From the NCBI GenBank assembly GCA_913057765.1, contig CAJXPH010000167.1:1-6129 (forward strand): a stretch of 6,129 bases of DNA, given 5' to 3'. The notes below the pieces were generated by a model. It was given only the letters and a program-made list of their open reading frames with translations. It did not search any database and was not told the origin of the DNA. The translations under genes were made by a program, and so were the position numbers. This stretch comes from an uncultured Campylobacteraceae bacterium (GTDB lineage: Bacteria; Campylobacterota; Campylobacteria; Campylobacterales; Arcobacteraceae). Shown here in pieces: positions 1-5,827 of this stretch. Position 1 is the first letter of the stretch. Every line of letters starts with the position of its first letter.

Positions 1-48
1 TCTACACTATCCTCTTCGTCGGCAGCGTCAGATGTGTATAAGAGACAG
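1..48 (+). other. Illumina Nextera adapter left on contig end (artefact)
   Basis: This is synthetic sequence, not genome. Positions 1-7 (TCTACAC) match the end of the Illumina P5 flank. Positions 8-15 (TATCCTCT) sit exactly where the i5 index belongs and match, from memory, Nextera index S503. Positions 16-29 (TCGTCGGCAGCGTC) are the Nextera read-1 part, and positions 30-48 are the 19-bp Tn5 mosaic end AGATGTGTATAAGAGACAG. The order and spacing are exactly those of a tagmentation library, so genomic sequence begins at 49. Any annotation running into this block on either strand is wrong, including the apparent C-terminus of the minus-strand penicillin-binding protein gene. Confidence 0.98.
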
Positions 49-829
49 CTATAATATATGGTGCTTTATTTAGTGTCAATGTTTCATTATAAATTGTAGG
101 AATAAAATTTACTGCATTTTCATACTCATCTTTATTCACCCATCCTAGTGTATTCATTCTTTTAACAACTTGGTTTGCACGAGTTAATGCAAATTTTAGA
201 TTTTTTGTTGGGTCATAAAAACTTGGTGCTTTAGGAAGGCCAACTAAAATAGCAATCTCTTTTATATTTAATTCATATAAATCTTTTTTAAAGTAGCCAA
301 GTGCAGCAGTCTTGATACCATAATATCCATGACCAAAGTATACTTGGTTTAAATATCTTTCTAGAATCTCTTCTTTTGTTAAAATTGTTTCAAGTCTAAT
401 GGCTAGTAAAGCTTCTTTGATTTTTCTAAGTAATTTTTTTTCTCTACTTAAGACAAGAGTTTTAATTAATTGTTGAGTTAATGTACTTGCTCCTTCAACT
501 AATTTCATCGCTTTTAAATCTTTTATAATTGCTCTTGAAATTGCATCAGGATTGATACCGTTATGTTCAAAGAATTGTGTATCTTCAATTGCAACTAAGG
601 CTTCTACAACTCTTGCTGGGATATTTTCATACTTTACATATAATCTATGCTCTTTATTAAATATATTAGCTATTAGTTTCCCATTTTTATCGAAAAATTG
701 TGTTGTCTTAGATGGATTATAATCTACTACTTTATTAACATCATGTCTAATGTCTGAATAAAGATTTAATAGCCATCCAGCTACACCTACCGCGATTAAT
801 AGTAAAAATGTAAAAATATATTTCATCAT
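49..829 (-). CDS. pbpA: Class A penicillin-binding protein 1A family, N-terminal part (3' end missing at contig edge)
   Basis: Bifunctional peptidoglycan synthase anchored in the inner membrane: the GT51 domain polymerises lipid II into glycan strands, and a C-terminal transpeptidase domain normally cross-links them. Only residues 1-260 are genomic. One membrane anchor spans about residues 4-22. GT51 motifs follow in order: EDTQFFEHNG (81-91, catalytic Glu82), GASTLTQQLIK (113-123), RKIKEA (135-140), ERYLNQVYFGHGYYGI (157-172) and LVGLPKAPS (195-203). Family members usually exceed 600 residues, so the SxxK, SxN and KTG transpeptidase motifs lie off the contig. The apparent reading frame continues to position 2, but residue 261 straddles the junction and the next 14 (VSYTHLTLPTKRIV) translate adapter. 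Start at 829: an AGGA at 841-838, inside the end of the upstream ABC gene, lies 8 nt before this ATG. A second ATG follows at once (826). The 3-nt gap to the ABC stop suggests translational coupling. The symbol follows Campylobacter usage; mrcA/ponA are equivalents. Confidence 0.93.
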
Positions 830-832
830 ATT

Positions 833-1531
833 TTATTTCCTAAATTCTTTGTTTTCAAAAGTTGAATTAATTAATTCTTTTGTATATTCATTTTTTGGAT
901 TTTCTAGTATATCAAGTGTTTTACCTGTTTCAACGACTAATCCATCTTTTATTATAACAATATCTTTGCAAATATTTTTTATTGAGTTTATATCATGAGT
1001 TACAAATAGTATTGAAAGATCTAATCTTTTTGATAAATCATTTAATAAATCTAAGATAACTTCTTTTGAATTTTTATCTAAAGCAGTAGTGGGTTCATCT
1101 AGAAGTAATAGTTTTATATCATTTGTTAATGCAATAGCAATAACAACTCTTTGTAATTGTCCACCACTAAGTTCACTTGGAAATCTTTCTAAAACAAAAT
1201 TTTCTAAACCTACAAGGGATAAAAGTTCTTTTTTCCTATTTTCGCTACAAAAGAATTGTTTTTTTATTTTTGTCATTGGTGATAATGATGTAAATGGATT
1301 TTGAGGAATAAAACCTATATTTGTATGGTTAAGTTCAAAGTCTGCTTTTATATCAAAAATTAAATCAAGATTTGATGGTAAAAGATTTAATATAGATTTT
1401 AATGTTAATGATTTACCACTACCACTTTGACCAATTAGTGCCGTAGAGTCAATTATTTTAAAACTTATATCAAGTAATTTTTTATCATTAGTTGAAATTT
1501 GTAATTTTTTTATATCTACAGCTTTACTCAT
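833..1531 (-). CDS. ABC transporter ATP-binding protein, peptide/nickel (DppD/OppD/NikD) type
   Basis: Cytoplasmic ATPase subunit of an ABC system, 232 residues. All nucleotide-binding motifs are intact: Walker A GQSGSGKS (34-41), Q-loop Gln77 in FIPQNPFTSLSP, signature LSGGQ (121-125), Walker B LLLLDEP (141-147, catalytic Glu146), D-loop ALD (150-152) and switch His179. The QNPFTSLSP stretch resembles the QDPxxSLNP segment of oligopeptide/dipeptide/nickel importer ATPases, which supports the subfamily. It is shorter than DppD/OppD (about 320 residues) because the C-terminal extension with its oligopeptide/dipeptide signature is absent, so it is closer in size to NikD. No permease, second ATPase or binding protein is in the window, so the substrate cannot be assigned. 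It is the middle gene of the operon. Its ATG lies 1 nt after the gpmI stop; a GAGG 12 nt upstream is a distant ribosome site, so translation is probably coupled to gpmI. Its 3' end carries the ribosome site for the penicillin-binding protein. Confidence 0.88.
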   Translation of the reverse strand: MSKAVDIKKLQISTNDKKLLDISFKIIDSTALIGQSGSGKSLTLKSILNLLPSNLDLIFDIKADFELNHTNIGFIPQNPFTSLSPMTKIKKQFFCSENRKKELLSLVGLENFVLERFPSELSGGQLQRVVIAIALTNDIKLLLLDEPTTALDKNSKEVILDLLNDLSKRLDLSILFVTHDINSIKNICKDIVIIKDGLVVETGKTLDILENPKNEYTKELINSTFENKEFRK

Positions 1532-1532
1532 A

Positions 1533-3008
1533 TTATATTAGAGCCTCATCCATCTCAACTGGCTTTTCAATATCCATTAATTTTAAAACAGTAGGTGCTA
1601 TATTGTTAAGGCTTCCTGTTTTAACATTGGTTACATTTTGGGCTAAAACAAAACAATATACATCTCCTACTGTGTGATTAGTTAAAACTTTACCATCTGA
1701 GTTTTTCATCATTTCACAATTTCCATGATCACTTGTAAGAATTAGATTATAATCTAATTCTTTAGCTTTTTGTATGATTTGTCCTAGTTCATAATCAACT
1801 GCTTCAACAGCTTTCATACCAGCTTCGTATACTCCGGTATGTCCAACCATATCTCCATTCGCGAAATTTACAACAATGAAGTCTGTTTGTGAATCCATTG
1901 CTTTTTGAACTTCTATTGAAACTTCAGGTGCAGACATCTCTGGTTTTAAATCATATGTTGCAACAGAAGGAGAGGGTATTAAAACTCTTGTTTCATTTAA
2001 TAGAGGTTCTTCTACTCCACCATTAAAGAAAAATGTTACGTGAGCATATTTCTCTGTTTCTGCAGTATGTATTTGCGAAAGTCCTGCGTTAGAAATAACT
2101 TCTGCTAAAGTATTCTTTGGAGCCTCTTTTGGAAACATTATAGGTAAAGGAAGATTCTTATCATATTGTGTCATTGTTGCAATATTTAATTCTTTATCAA
2201 AAGTTTCAAATTCATTAAATTCTTTATTTGAAATAGCATTAGAAATTTCTCTCATTCTATCACTTCTAAAGTTACAAAAAATAATTCCATCATCTTCTTT
2301 AAGCCCGTTATAGCCTTCAAATGCAGTTGGAATTAAAAATTCATCAAAAATTTCTTCTTTATATGAATTCTCAATATATGATAATACATCAGTTGAAGAT
2401 TTCGGTATTGCAAAACTTAATGCATCATGTCCTTTTTGAACTCTGTCCCATCTAGTATCTCTATCCATTGTGTAATATCTACCTGCAATTGTTGCAATTT
2501 TAATATCTTCATCACAAACATCTATTAATTGTTGTACATATTTACTTGCACAATCAGGAGCCACATCTCTACCATCTGCAATAATATGAAAGAAAACTTT
2601 TTTCCTGTTACTTTTAGCTATTTTTGCTAATGCAATTATATGTTGAATATGAGAATGGACACCGCCGTCACTTATGAGGCCTAAAAGATGAATATTGTTT
2701 GAATCTTCAATTATATTTTTTAAAATTGAATTATCTTTTAATTTATTCTCTTTAATTGCTATATTAATTTTGACTAGATCTTGATATAGAACTCTTCCAC
2801 TTCCCATAGTCATATGTCCAACTTCACTATTGCCCATCTGCCCATCAGGTAATCCTACATGTTCTCCGTATGTATGAATAAGAGAATATGGAGCATTTTT
2901 AAATAAGTAATCATATGTTGGTGTTTTTGCATTTGTAAATGCATTAAAGTTGTTTGATTCATTATGACCTATTCCATCAGTAATAATTAGGATTGCTTTT
3001 TTACTCAT
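1533..3008 (-). CDS. gpmI: 2,3-bisphosphoglycerate-independent phosphoglycerate mutase
   Basis: Cytoplasmic metalloenzyme that interconverts 3- and 2-phosphoglycerate in glycolysis and gluconeogenesis through a phosphoserine intermediate. At 491 residues it is close to the usual 490-515. Visible active-site elements of the alkaline-phosphatase-like fold are TDG with metal-ligand Asp11, the nucleophile Ser61 in GNSEVGH, SDGGVHSH (His118), ADGRD (144-148), RYYTMDRD (177-184), the NFRSDR arginines (248, 251), Lys320 in ETEKYAHV, NGDMVGHTG (Asp386, His390), SDHGN (Asp427, His428) and TNHT (His445). These match the Mn-binding and substrate residues known for the Geobacillus enzyme, so activity is expected. 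The substrate-binding insert domain (about 75-305) is complete. The ATG at 3008 is preceded by AAGG at 3020-3017 with 8-nt spacing. It is the first gene of the minus-strand operon and is transcribed divergently from mraY across a 68-bp spacer. Confidence 0.98.
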   Translation of the reverse strand: MSKKAILIITDGIGHNESNNFNAFTNAKTPTYDYLFKNAPYSLIHTYGEHVGLPDGQMGNSEVGHMTMGSGRVLYQDLVKINIAIKENKLKDNSILKNIIEDSNNIHLLGLISDGGVHSHIQHIIALAKIAKSNRKKVFFHIIADGRDVAPDCASKYVQQLIDVCDEDIKIATIAGRYYTMDRDTRWDRVQKGHDALSFAIPKSSTDVLSYIENSYKEEIFDEFLIPTAFEGYNGLKEDDGIIFCNFRSDRMREISNAISNKEFNEFETFDKELNIATMTQYDKNLPLPIMFPKEAPKNTLAEVISNAGLSQIHTAETEKYAHVTFFFNGGVEEPLLNETRVLIPSPSVATYDLKPEMSAPEVSIEVQKAMDSQTDFIVVNFANGDMVGHTGVYEAGMKAVEAVDYELGQIIQKAKELDYNLILTSDHGNCEMMKNSDGKVLTNHTVGDVYCFVLAQNVTNVKTGSLNNIAPTVLKLMDIEKPVEMDEALI

Positions 3009-3016
3009 TGTTTAAA

Positions 3017-3020
3017 CCTT
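3017..3020 (-). promoter_or_regulatory. Ribosome binding site of gpmI
   Basis: On the minus strand this reads AAGG, followed by 8 nt (TTTAAACA) and the gpmI ATG. It supports the chosen start. Confidence 0.75.
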
Positions 3021-3038
3021 TTAAAACATATATTGTAT

Positions 3039-3057
3039 TATAATCAGCGCGATTATA
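3039..3057. promoter_or_regulatory. Overlapping divergent -10 elements for mraY (+) and gpmI (-) in a palindrome
   Basis: The 68-bp spacer between gpmI and mraY contains a perfect 7-bp inverted repeat, TATAATC (3039-3045) and GATTATA (3051-3057), separated by AGCGC. The left arm is a consensus TATAAT on the plus strand (3039-3044), which would start mraY transcription near 3051 and leave a leader of about 25 nt before its TTG. The right arm read on the minus strand is also TATAAT (3057-3052), preceded by TGA, making a perfect extended -10 (TGnTATAAT) for gpmI with initiation near 3045. A second minus-strand TATAAT at 3042-3037 is an alternative for gpmI. No convincing -35 box is visible on either side, as is common in Campylobacterota. 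Polymerase probably cannot occupy both elements at once. The hexamers are seen; use and start sites are inferred. Confidence 0.6.
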
Positions 3058-3065
3058 TCAAATTG

Positions 3066-3069
3066 AAGG
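3066..3069 (+). promoter_or_regulatory. Ribosome binding site that fixes the TTG start of mraY
   Basis: AAGG lies 7 nt before the TTG at 3077. No in-frame ATG occurs upstream, and the first in-frame ATG downstream (residue 32) would remove most of the first membrane helix. This site therefore decides the start. Confidence 0.75.
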
Positions 3070-3076
3070 TTTAAGT

Positions 3077-4138
3077 TTGTTTTATTGGTTTTATAGACAT
3101 CAAGATATTAATATTTTTCAATACATCTCTGTTCGGGCAGGAATTGCATTTTTTATTGCATTTTTTTTAACTATGTTTTTACTCCCTAAATTTGTAAGAT
3201 GGGCAAAGTCAAAAAATGCGTCACAACCCATTTATGAACACGCTCCTGACTCACATCAAGAAAAAGCAGGGACCCCAACTATGGGTGGAATAGTATTTAT
3301 ATTCTCAACTATTATTGCTACTCTTTTAACAGTTAAATTAAACAATTTTTATGTAGTAGGCGGAATATTATCTTTAGGAATTTTCTCTTTAATTGGAATT
3401 CAAGATGATTATTCAAAAATAGCAAAAAAAGCAAATTCAGCAGGATTAAGTTCTAAAGCTAAATTAATATTACAATTCTTTGCAGCATTTATTGTTGCAG
3501 GTATATTGATTATATATAATCATACTACTACACTTTATACACCATTTTATAAATATCCACTTTTTGATATGAATCTTTTTGCATTAGCTTTTTGGATGCT
3601 AGTAATGGTTGCCGCATCAAATGCTGTTAACTTAACAGATGGTCTTGATGGATTAGCTACTGTTCCCTCTATTATGGCTTTCTTTACACTTTCAGGAATT
3701 GTCTATATTACAGGACATGCAATTTTTTCTTCTTATCTTTTATTACCTAATATAAAAACAACTGGAGAATTAGCCATTATTGGCACCGCACTGATTGGTT
3801 CCCTTATCGCTTTTCTTTGGTATAACTGTCATCCTGCTCAAATTTTTATGGGAGATAGTGGCTCTTTACCTATGGGCGCATTTATGGGATATATGGCAAT
3901 TGTTGGAAAATCAGAACTTCTACTAGTTATAATTGGTCTTATTTTTGTAATTGAAACTGTTTCCGTGATTTTACAAGTAGGCTCATATAAGTTAAGACAA
4001 AAAAGGGTTTTTCTAATGGCTCCTATACATCATCATTTTGAAGAGAAAGGCTGGAAAGAGAACAAAATTATTGTTCGTTTCTGGATTATATCTTTCATGG
4101 CTAACTTAGTGGCTCTAATGAGTCTTAAAATCAGGTAG
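3077..4138 (+). CDS. mraY: Phospho-N-acetylmuramoyl-pentapeptide transferase (lipid I synthase)
   Basis: Polytopic inner-membrane enzyme that transfers phospho-MurNAc-pentapeptide from UDP to undecaprenyl phosphate, giving lipid I. It has 353 residues, within the normal range of about 320-360. Conserved cytoplasmic motifs are present: TPTMGG (66-71), the Asp pair D110-D111 in IQDDYSK, NAVNLTDGLDGLA (182-194, including Asp188 and Asp191), MGDSGS (258-263, Asp260) and APIHHHFEEKGW (315-326, His triad 318-320). About ten hydrophobic helices alternate with these loops, beginning near residues 20-38. The start is TTG, chosen because of AAGG 7 nt upstream and because ENIxxYISVRAG-like N-termini (here DINIFQYISVRAG) are typical of Campylobacterota MraY. 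It is the first gene of the plus-strand pair and murD follows after 10 nt. All expected catalytic residues are in place. Confidence 0.98.
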   Translation: MFYWFYRHQDINIFQYISVRAGIAFFIAFFLTMFLLPKFVRWAKSKNASQPIYEHAPDSHQEKAGTPTMGGIVFIFSTIIATLLTVKLNNFYVVGGILSLGIFSLIGIQDDYSKIAKKANSAGLSSKAKLILQFFAAFIVAGILIIYNHTTTLYTPFYKYPLFDMNLFALAFWMLVMVAASNAVNLTDGLDGLATVPSIMAFFTLSGIVYITGHAIFSSYLLLPNIKTTGELAIIGTALIGSLIAFLWYNCHPAQIFMGDSGSLPMGAFMGYMAIVGKSELLLVIIGLIFVIETVSVILQVGSYKLRQKRVFLMAPIHHHFEEKGWKENKIIVRFWIISFMANLVALMSLKIR

Positions 4139-4148
4139 AGAAATTGAT

Positions 4149-5309
4149 ATGATTAGAGTATTAGGAAAAGGGATTACTGCGCAAGCAATTAAAAATAGTT
4201 TTGATGATGTAATTTTATATGATGATAGTGATTTTAAAAACTATGATTTAAATTCAAATGATATAACAGTTGTAAGTCCAGGAATACCACCTTCTAATGA
4301 AATGGTTAAAAAATCAAAAAACATACAAAGTGATTATGATTTACTTGCAGAAGAAATGCCATTTTCTATTTGGATATCTGGAACAAATGGAAAAACAACA
4401 ACTACACAAATGATTCAGCACCTGTTAGGAGATAAAGGAAGTATCAGTGGTGGGAATATTGGAACACCAGTTTCCTTACTAGATAGAAAAGCTCCAATAT
4501 GGATATTAGAAACTTCATCGTTCACTTTTCATTATACTAATATAGCAAAACCAAATTTATATATACTCTTACCAATATCAGAAGATCATATTTCTTGGCA
4601 TGGAAGTTATGAAGAGTATAAAAGAGCAAAATTAAAGCCACTAGCGATGATGTTAGAGGGTGAGATAGCAATAATCCCTGAAGAGTTTAAAGATTATCCA
4701 ACAAGTGCATATAAAATCACATATAGAAGCTCTGATGATCTATGTAGAATATTTGATATTGAAAAAGAAAGAATAAAGTTTAATGAACCTTTTTTGTTAG
4801 ACTCACTCTTAGCCTTGGCTTCAAAGAAAATTATTTTTGATGAGGTTGATTATGAAAAAATTGATTCTTTTACTATAGATGAGCATAAAATAGAAGAGTT
4901 TAAAGATAAAGATAACAGATTGTGGATTAATGATTCAAAAGCTACAAATATAGATGCAACAATAAATGCCTTAACCCCATACTTAGATAAAAAAATATAC
5001 TTAATAGTTGGAGGAGATGATAAAGGAACAAATATTGAACCACTTTTTGAATATGTGAAAACATTCGATATAGAAATTTTTGCAGTTGGTACTAACTATG
5101 AAAGAGTAATTTCATATTGTAAGAAATATGATATATCTTATTGTGAATCAAAAATCTTGAAAGAAGCTGTACAGAGTATTCATTTAAAACACTCCACAAA
5201 CAGCGTAGCAATACTGTCTCCAGCCGCTTCTTCTCTTGATCAATTTACTTCATATGCAGTACGAGGAAAAGAATTTAAAGAATTCGTTTCTCAATTAAGC
5301 TTAAATTAA
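4149..5309 (+). CDS. murD: UDP-N-acetylmuramoyl-L-alanine--D-glutamate ligase (short form)
   Basis: Cytoplasmic Mur ligase that adds D-glutamate to UDP-MurNAc-L-alanine using ATP, upstream of MraY in the same pathway. It has 386 residues, about 50 fewer than E. coli MurD (438). Visible elements are a reduced Rossmann-like N-terminal domain (1-70, with SPGIPPSN at 43-50), the P-loop GTNGKTT (78-84), ILETSSF (119-125), the SEDHISWHG segment (144-152), Lys161 in YKRAKL as the likely carbamylated lysine, NDSKATN (261-267), the VGGDDKG loop (287-293) and the C-terminal LSPAASSLDQFTSYAVRGKEF (356-376). The usual GxHNxxN motif at the end of the central domain is not recognisable; EPFLLDSLLALA (213-224) stands where it is expected. 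I recall a similar replacement in Campylobacter MurD, so this is probably a lineage trait and not decay. The ATG at 4149 follows a weak AGAGA that overlaps the mraY stop codon, suggesting coupled translation. Confidence 0.96.
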   Translation: MIRVLGKGITAQAIKNSFDDVILYDDSDFKNYDLNSNDITVVSPGIPPSNEMVKKSKNIQSDYDLLAEEMPFSIWISGTNGKTTTTQMIQHLLGDKGSISGGNIGTPVSLLDRKAPIWILETSSFTFHYTNIAKPNLYILLPISEDHISWHGSYEEYKRAKLKPLAMMLEGEIAIIPEEFKDYPTSAYKITYRSSDDLCRIFDIEKERIKFNEPFLLDSLLALASKKIIFDEVDYEKIDSFTIDEHKIEEFKDKDNRLWINDSKATNIDATINALTPYLDKKIYLIVGGDDKGTNIEPLFEYVKTFDIEIFAVGTNYERVISYCKKYDISYCESKILKEAVQSIHLKHSTNSVAILSPAASSLDQFTSYAVRGKEFKEFVSQLSLN

Positions 5310-5321
5310 TTATTCTATGTG

Positions 5322-5327
5322 TATAAT
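5322..5327 (+). promoter_or_regulatory. Candidate -10 element of the tRNA-Phe/tRNA-Thr transcript
   Basis: A perfect TATAAT in the context TGTGTATAATTTC lies 12 nt after the murD stop. It would start transcription near 5333, about 34 nt before tRNA-Phe. The upstream DNA is A/T-rich with no good -35 box. Read-through from murD is also possible because no terminator hairpin separates them. Confidence 0.55.
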
Positions 5328-5349
5328 TTCACTCCAATTTAAGAAGGAC

Positions 5350-5363
5350 ACGTTGAAAAACGT
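5350..5363 (+). other. Small hairpin in the tRNA leader
   Basis: ACGTT (5350-5354) and AACGT (5359-5363) form a perfect 5-bp stem closing a GAAA (GNRA-type) tetraloop, ending 3 nt before the first base of tRNA-Phe. It could help present the 5' leader to RNase P or could be chance. The pairing is seen; any role is inference. Confidence 0.35.
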
Positions 5364-5366
5364 TAC

Positions 5367-5442
5367 GGCCCGATAGCTCAGTCGGTAGAGCAAAGGATTG
5401 AAAATCCTTGTGTCGGCAGTTCGATTCTGCCTCGAGCCACCA
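5367..5442 (+). tRNA. tRNA-Phe (anticodon GAA)
   Basis: A complete 76-nt cloverleaf with encoded CCA. D stem is GCTC (5376-5379)/GAGC (5388-5391). Anticodon stem is AAGGA (5393-5397)/TCCTT (5405-5409), with loop TTGAAAA and anticodon GAA at 5400-5402. T stem is GGCAG (5415-5419)/CTGCC (5427-5431), with loop TTCGATT. Discriminator A is at 5439 and CCA at 5440-5442. The acceptor stem GGCCCGA (5367-5373)/TCGAGCC (5432-5438) has six pairs and one C-A mismatch at the fourth pair (C5370 with A5435). The gene is first of a tRNA pair, 57 nt after murD. Confidence 0.97.
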
Positions 5443-5456
5443 CTTAAATTTCGGAT

Positions 5457-5533
5457 GCTTGCTTAGCTCAGTTGGCTAGAGCAATTGATTTGTAATCAAT
5501 AGGTCCGCGGTTCGACTCCGTGAGTGAGCACCA
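5457..5533 (+). tRNA. tRNA-Thr (anticodon TGT)
   Basis: A complete 77-nt cloverleaf with encoded CCA. Acceptor stem GCTTGCT (5457-5463)/AGTGAGC (5523-5529) includes two adjacent G-U pairs in the middle. D stem is GCTC/GAGC (5466-5469, 5479-5482). Anticodon stem is ATTGA/TCAAT (5484-5488, 5496-5500), with loop TTTGTAA and anticodon TGT at 5491-5493. T stem CGCGG/CCGTG has one G-U pair, with loop TTCGACT. Discriminator A is at 5530 and CCA at 5531-5533. It lies 14 nt after tRNA-Phe and is probably cotranscribed with it. Confidence 0.97.
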
Positions 5534-5827
5534 TTTTGCGAAAATGAAAATGAAATAGAACAAACTGATAAATTCGAATACTCTTTCCCTTATAAAACTC
5601 CTAAACTTTATCGTTCTATTTCCTTTTTGTTATTACTTTCAACTTATAAAAGACCCAGTTAAGACTCAATTATTTCATTTTTAAATATCTAGACTCAGTA
5701 AGGAAGTTAGCTTAGACTATAAATCCTATAAAATCATTAAGTTAAACGTCAAAAAACTAAAAAAGCTTTTCCAACTGTAGAATCTTTACAGGAGCAACAA
5801 AATAATTTGATATACTTCTATTTATTA
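5534..5827. other. Non-coding AT-rich segment between tRNA-Thr and the last gene
   Basis: This stretch of 294 nt has no supportable gene on either strand. It holds the inverted repeat listed separately, the two related 13-mers AGACCCAGTTAAG (5651-5663) and AGACTCAGTAAGG (5691-5703), and several -10-like TATAAA hexamers (5645-5650, 5718-5723, 5727-5732) that could drive the downstream gene but are weak evidence in such AT-rich DNA. The frame of the downstream gene is also free of stops from within tRNA-Thr to about 5659, with no start codon, and again from 5741 onward. Confidence 0.6.
5543..5631 (+). repeat. Long imperfect inverted repeat, possible tRNA-operon terminator
   Basis: GAAATAGAAC (5552-5561) is a perfect inverted copy of GTTCTATTTC (5613-5622). 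Just inside, GATAAA (5567-5572) pairs with TTTATC (5607-5612) after a 5-nt bulge (AAACT). Outside, after one mismatch, eight more pairs (two of them G-U) join 5543-5550 to 5624-5631. The loop is 34 nt. The stem is flanked by A-rich DNA on the left and CTTTTTGTTATT on the right, so in RNA it resembles a weak, A/T-rich, possibly bidirectional terminator for the tRNA pair. The large loop and low G+C argue against an efficient one. A shorter competing stem, CATTTT/AAAATG (5532-5546), overlaps the tRNA-Thr end. Confidence 0.5.

Noticed and set aside
30..48. A natural Tn5 or IS50 insertion end
   Set aside because: The 19-bp end is the engineered mosaic end and is preceded by read-1 primer, index and P5 sequence, so it is library adapter.
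1089..1304. Plus-strand open frame of 71 codons
   Set aside because: It lies wholly antisense within the ABC ATPase gene, whose motifs are intact; it has no recognisable domain.
1492..1677. Plus-strand open frame of 61 codons
   Set aside because: It is antisense across the gpmI/ABC junction and has composition expected of a shadow of A/T-rich coding DNA.
5344..5376. Possible leader peptide: AAGGA followed by TTG AAA AAC GTT ACG GCC CGA TAG
   Set aside because: The stop falls inside tRNA-Phe, the start would be TTG, and only seven codons result; the sequence is better explained as tRNA leader.
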